Shown piece after piece: positions 63,269 through 64,000 of a stretch of 64,000 bases of DNA. The notes beneath the pieces are model-generated. The model searched no databases. It saw only the letters and a list, made by a program, of their open reading frames with translations, and was not told where the DNA came from. Source of the stretch: an uncultured Eubacteriales bacterium (GTDB taxonomy: Bacteria > Bacillota > Clostridia > Oscillospirales > Oscillospiraceae). Each line of letters begins with the position of its first letter. The stretch's first letter is position 1. Position numbers and translations under genes: made by a program. The stretch covers positions 1 to 64,000 of the forward strand of contig CAKTSK010000006.1 in assembly GCA_934597725.1 (NCBI GenBank). Reading direction: 5' to 3'.

Positions 63269-64000
63269 ATGAAGCGAGACGATCCTCTGGGGCGGAAGGG
63301 GACCGACCCCCGCCAGGCTTATGCCCAGCGGCTGGCCACCCTCCAGGAGGCCCTGGACCTGATCGAGGACGGCGACTGCCTGACCTGGTCCACCCACGGC
63401 AGCGAGCCGAAGGCGTTCCTGTCCCAGCTGCACACCATCGCCCCCCGGCTGACCCAAGGGGTGACCTGCTGGAACACCATCACCCGCTATGCCTACCCGG
63501 TGACCAGCGACCCGGCCCTGGCGGGCAAGTTCCGCCTGCATACCTTTTTCTTCGACCGTTGGTCTGTGGCCGCCCGGGGCAGCGGCCTGTACGATTACTT
63601 TCCTGTGGACCAGCACAACTATGCCCGAGGCGTCCGGGCCTGCCAGGCCCCCAACGTCTTTGTGGCCCAGGTCTCTCCCATGGACCGCCACGGCTACGTT
63701 CACCTCAGCTGTGATCTGATCATGACCCTGGAGAACCTGGAGGGTGCGGACAAGGTCATCTTTGAGGTCAACGCCCAGGCGCCCATGGTCTGGGGAGAGA
63801 ACGCCCTGCCGGTGTCTCTGGCAGACGTGATCTATGAGGTGGACGAACCCATCTACCAGCTCCAGGACCCGCCCATTGGCGAGAAAGAGCAGACCATCGC
63901 CGGCTATGTGGCCGAGATGATGCAGGATGGCGACTGTATCCAGCTGGGCTTTGGGGGCATCCCCAACGCCATTGGCTTTGCCCTGCTGGACAAGAACGAC
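63269..64000 (+). CDS. Acetyl-CoA hydrolase/transferase family CoA-transferase, 3' end outside the window
   Basis: The first 244 codons are open and run off the window edge. The protein begins KRDDPLGRKGTDPRQ and includes WSTHGSEPKAFLSQL, PMDRHGYVHLSCDLIMTLE and the CoA-transferase pattern GDCIQLGFGGIPNAIGFALL. The family includes butyryl-CoA:acetate and 4-hydroxybutyrate CoA-transferases; the catalytic Glu is expected just beyond the edge. AGGAGG precedes the ATG. With the hydratase and dehydrogenase it suggests a short-chain acyl-CoA route. Confidence 0.85.
   Translation, partial: MKRDDPLGRKGTDPRQAYAQRLATLQEALDLIEDGDCLTWSTHGSEPKAFLSQLHTIAPRLTQGVTCWNTITRYAYPVTSDPALAGKFRLHTFFFDRWSVAARGSGLYDYFPVDQHNYARGVRACQAPNVFVAQVSPMDRHGYVHLSCDLIMTLENLEGADKVIFEVNAQAPMVWGENALPVSLADVIYEVDEPIYQLQDPPIGEKEQTIAGYVAEMMQDGDCIQLGFGGIPNAIGFALLDKND

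Overview
The window is a GC-rich, tightly packed chromosomal segment of a Gram-positive, anaerobic-type Firmicute. This rests on the str operon (L7Ae-like, rpsL, rpsG, fusA, tuf), HPr kinase, TrmFO, a SpoVD/FtsI-type PBP with PASTA domains, a MurE with the meso-DAP signature DNPR, and FMN, TPP and T-box RNA leaders. High GC, FtsZ without a neighbouring ftsA, and a 3-hydroxyacyl-CoA dehydrogenase/MaoC/CoA-transferase group suggest an Oscillospiraceae member (Flavonifractor/Pseudoflavonifractor-like). That placement is inference. I see no tRNA or rRNA gene, CRISPR array, insertion sequence or prophage; this looks like core chromosome.

Layout. 1-4.7 kb: hprK translationally coupled to a peptide-type ABC binding protein and two permeases, without ATPase genes. 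4.8-6.5 kb: pyruvate kinase. 6.6-19.4 kb: a division and cell-wall (dcw) cluster, rsmH-ftsL-PBP-murE-mraY-ftsW-murG-murA-divIB-ftsZ, lacking mraZ, murF, murD, murC and ftsA. 19.4-21.4 kb: a SLOG-fold protein, FMN riboswitch-ribU and a DUF1294 protein. 21.4-26.5 kb: the str operon, with a separate tuf promoter. 26.5-30 kb: MscS channel, FUSC-like protein, DUF4830 protein and an RsuA/RluB-type pseudouridine synthase. 30-34.2 kb: PucR-type regulator, ftsE, ftsX, a 41-residue membrane protein and a CtpA-type protease. 34.2-45.6 kb: greA-lysS, then trmH-dprA-topA-trmFO-plsX, then acpP-rnc and a DUF4430 protein. 45.6-47.4 kb: T-box-controlled TrpB2. 47.5-50.4 kb (minus strand): split transketolase and a transglutaminase-like lipoprotein. 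50.6-54 kb: PAP2 phosphatase convergent with a GlpA/GlpB-like flavoprotein pair. 54.2-58.9 kb: chemoreceptor, FapA, CheX-like and CheY-like genes. 59-60.8 kb: DUF368 protein and TPP riboswitch-thiT. 60.8-64 kb: 3-hydroxyacyl-CoA dehydrogenase and AraC regulator (minus) divergent from MaoC hydratase and a CoA-transferase cut by the window edge.

Most regulation that can be read is housekeeping: about a dozen good sigma-A promoters with 17-bp spacers, one sigma-28-like promoter before the chemoreceptor, three metabolite- or tRNA-sensing leaders, and strong intrinsic terminators between transcription units. The most interesting points are a lysyl-tRNA synthetase carrying a C-terminal tRNA-binding domain, a topoisomerase I with a lysine-rich tail, a chemoreceptor-FapA-CheX-CheY operon without a kinase, a GlpB-like flavoprotein fused to a DUF1667-type domain, a leader helix that masks the murA ribosome binding site, an unexplained structured element before thiT, and the tiny membrane protein between ftsX and ctpA. 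I did not find a system I can confidently call undescribed.
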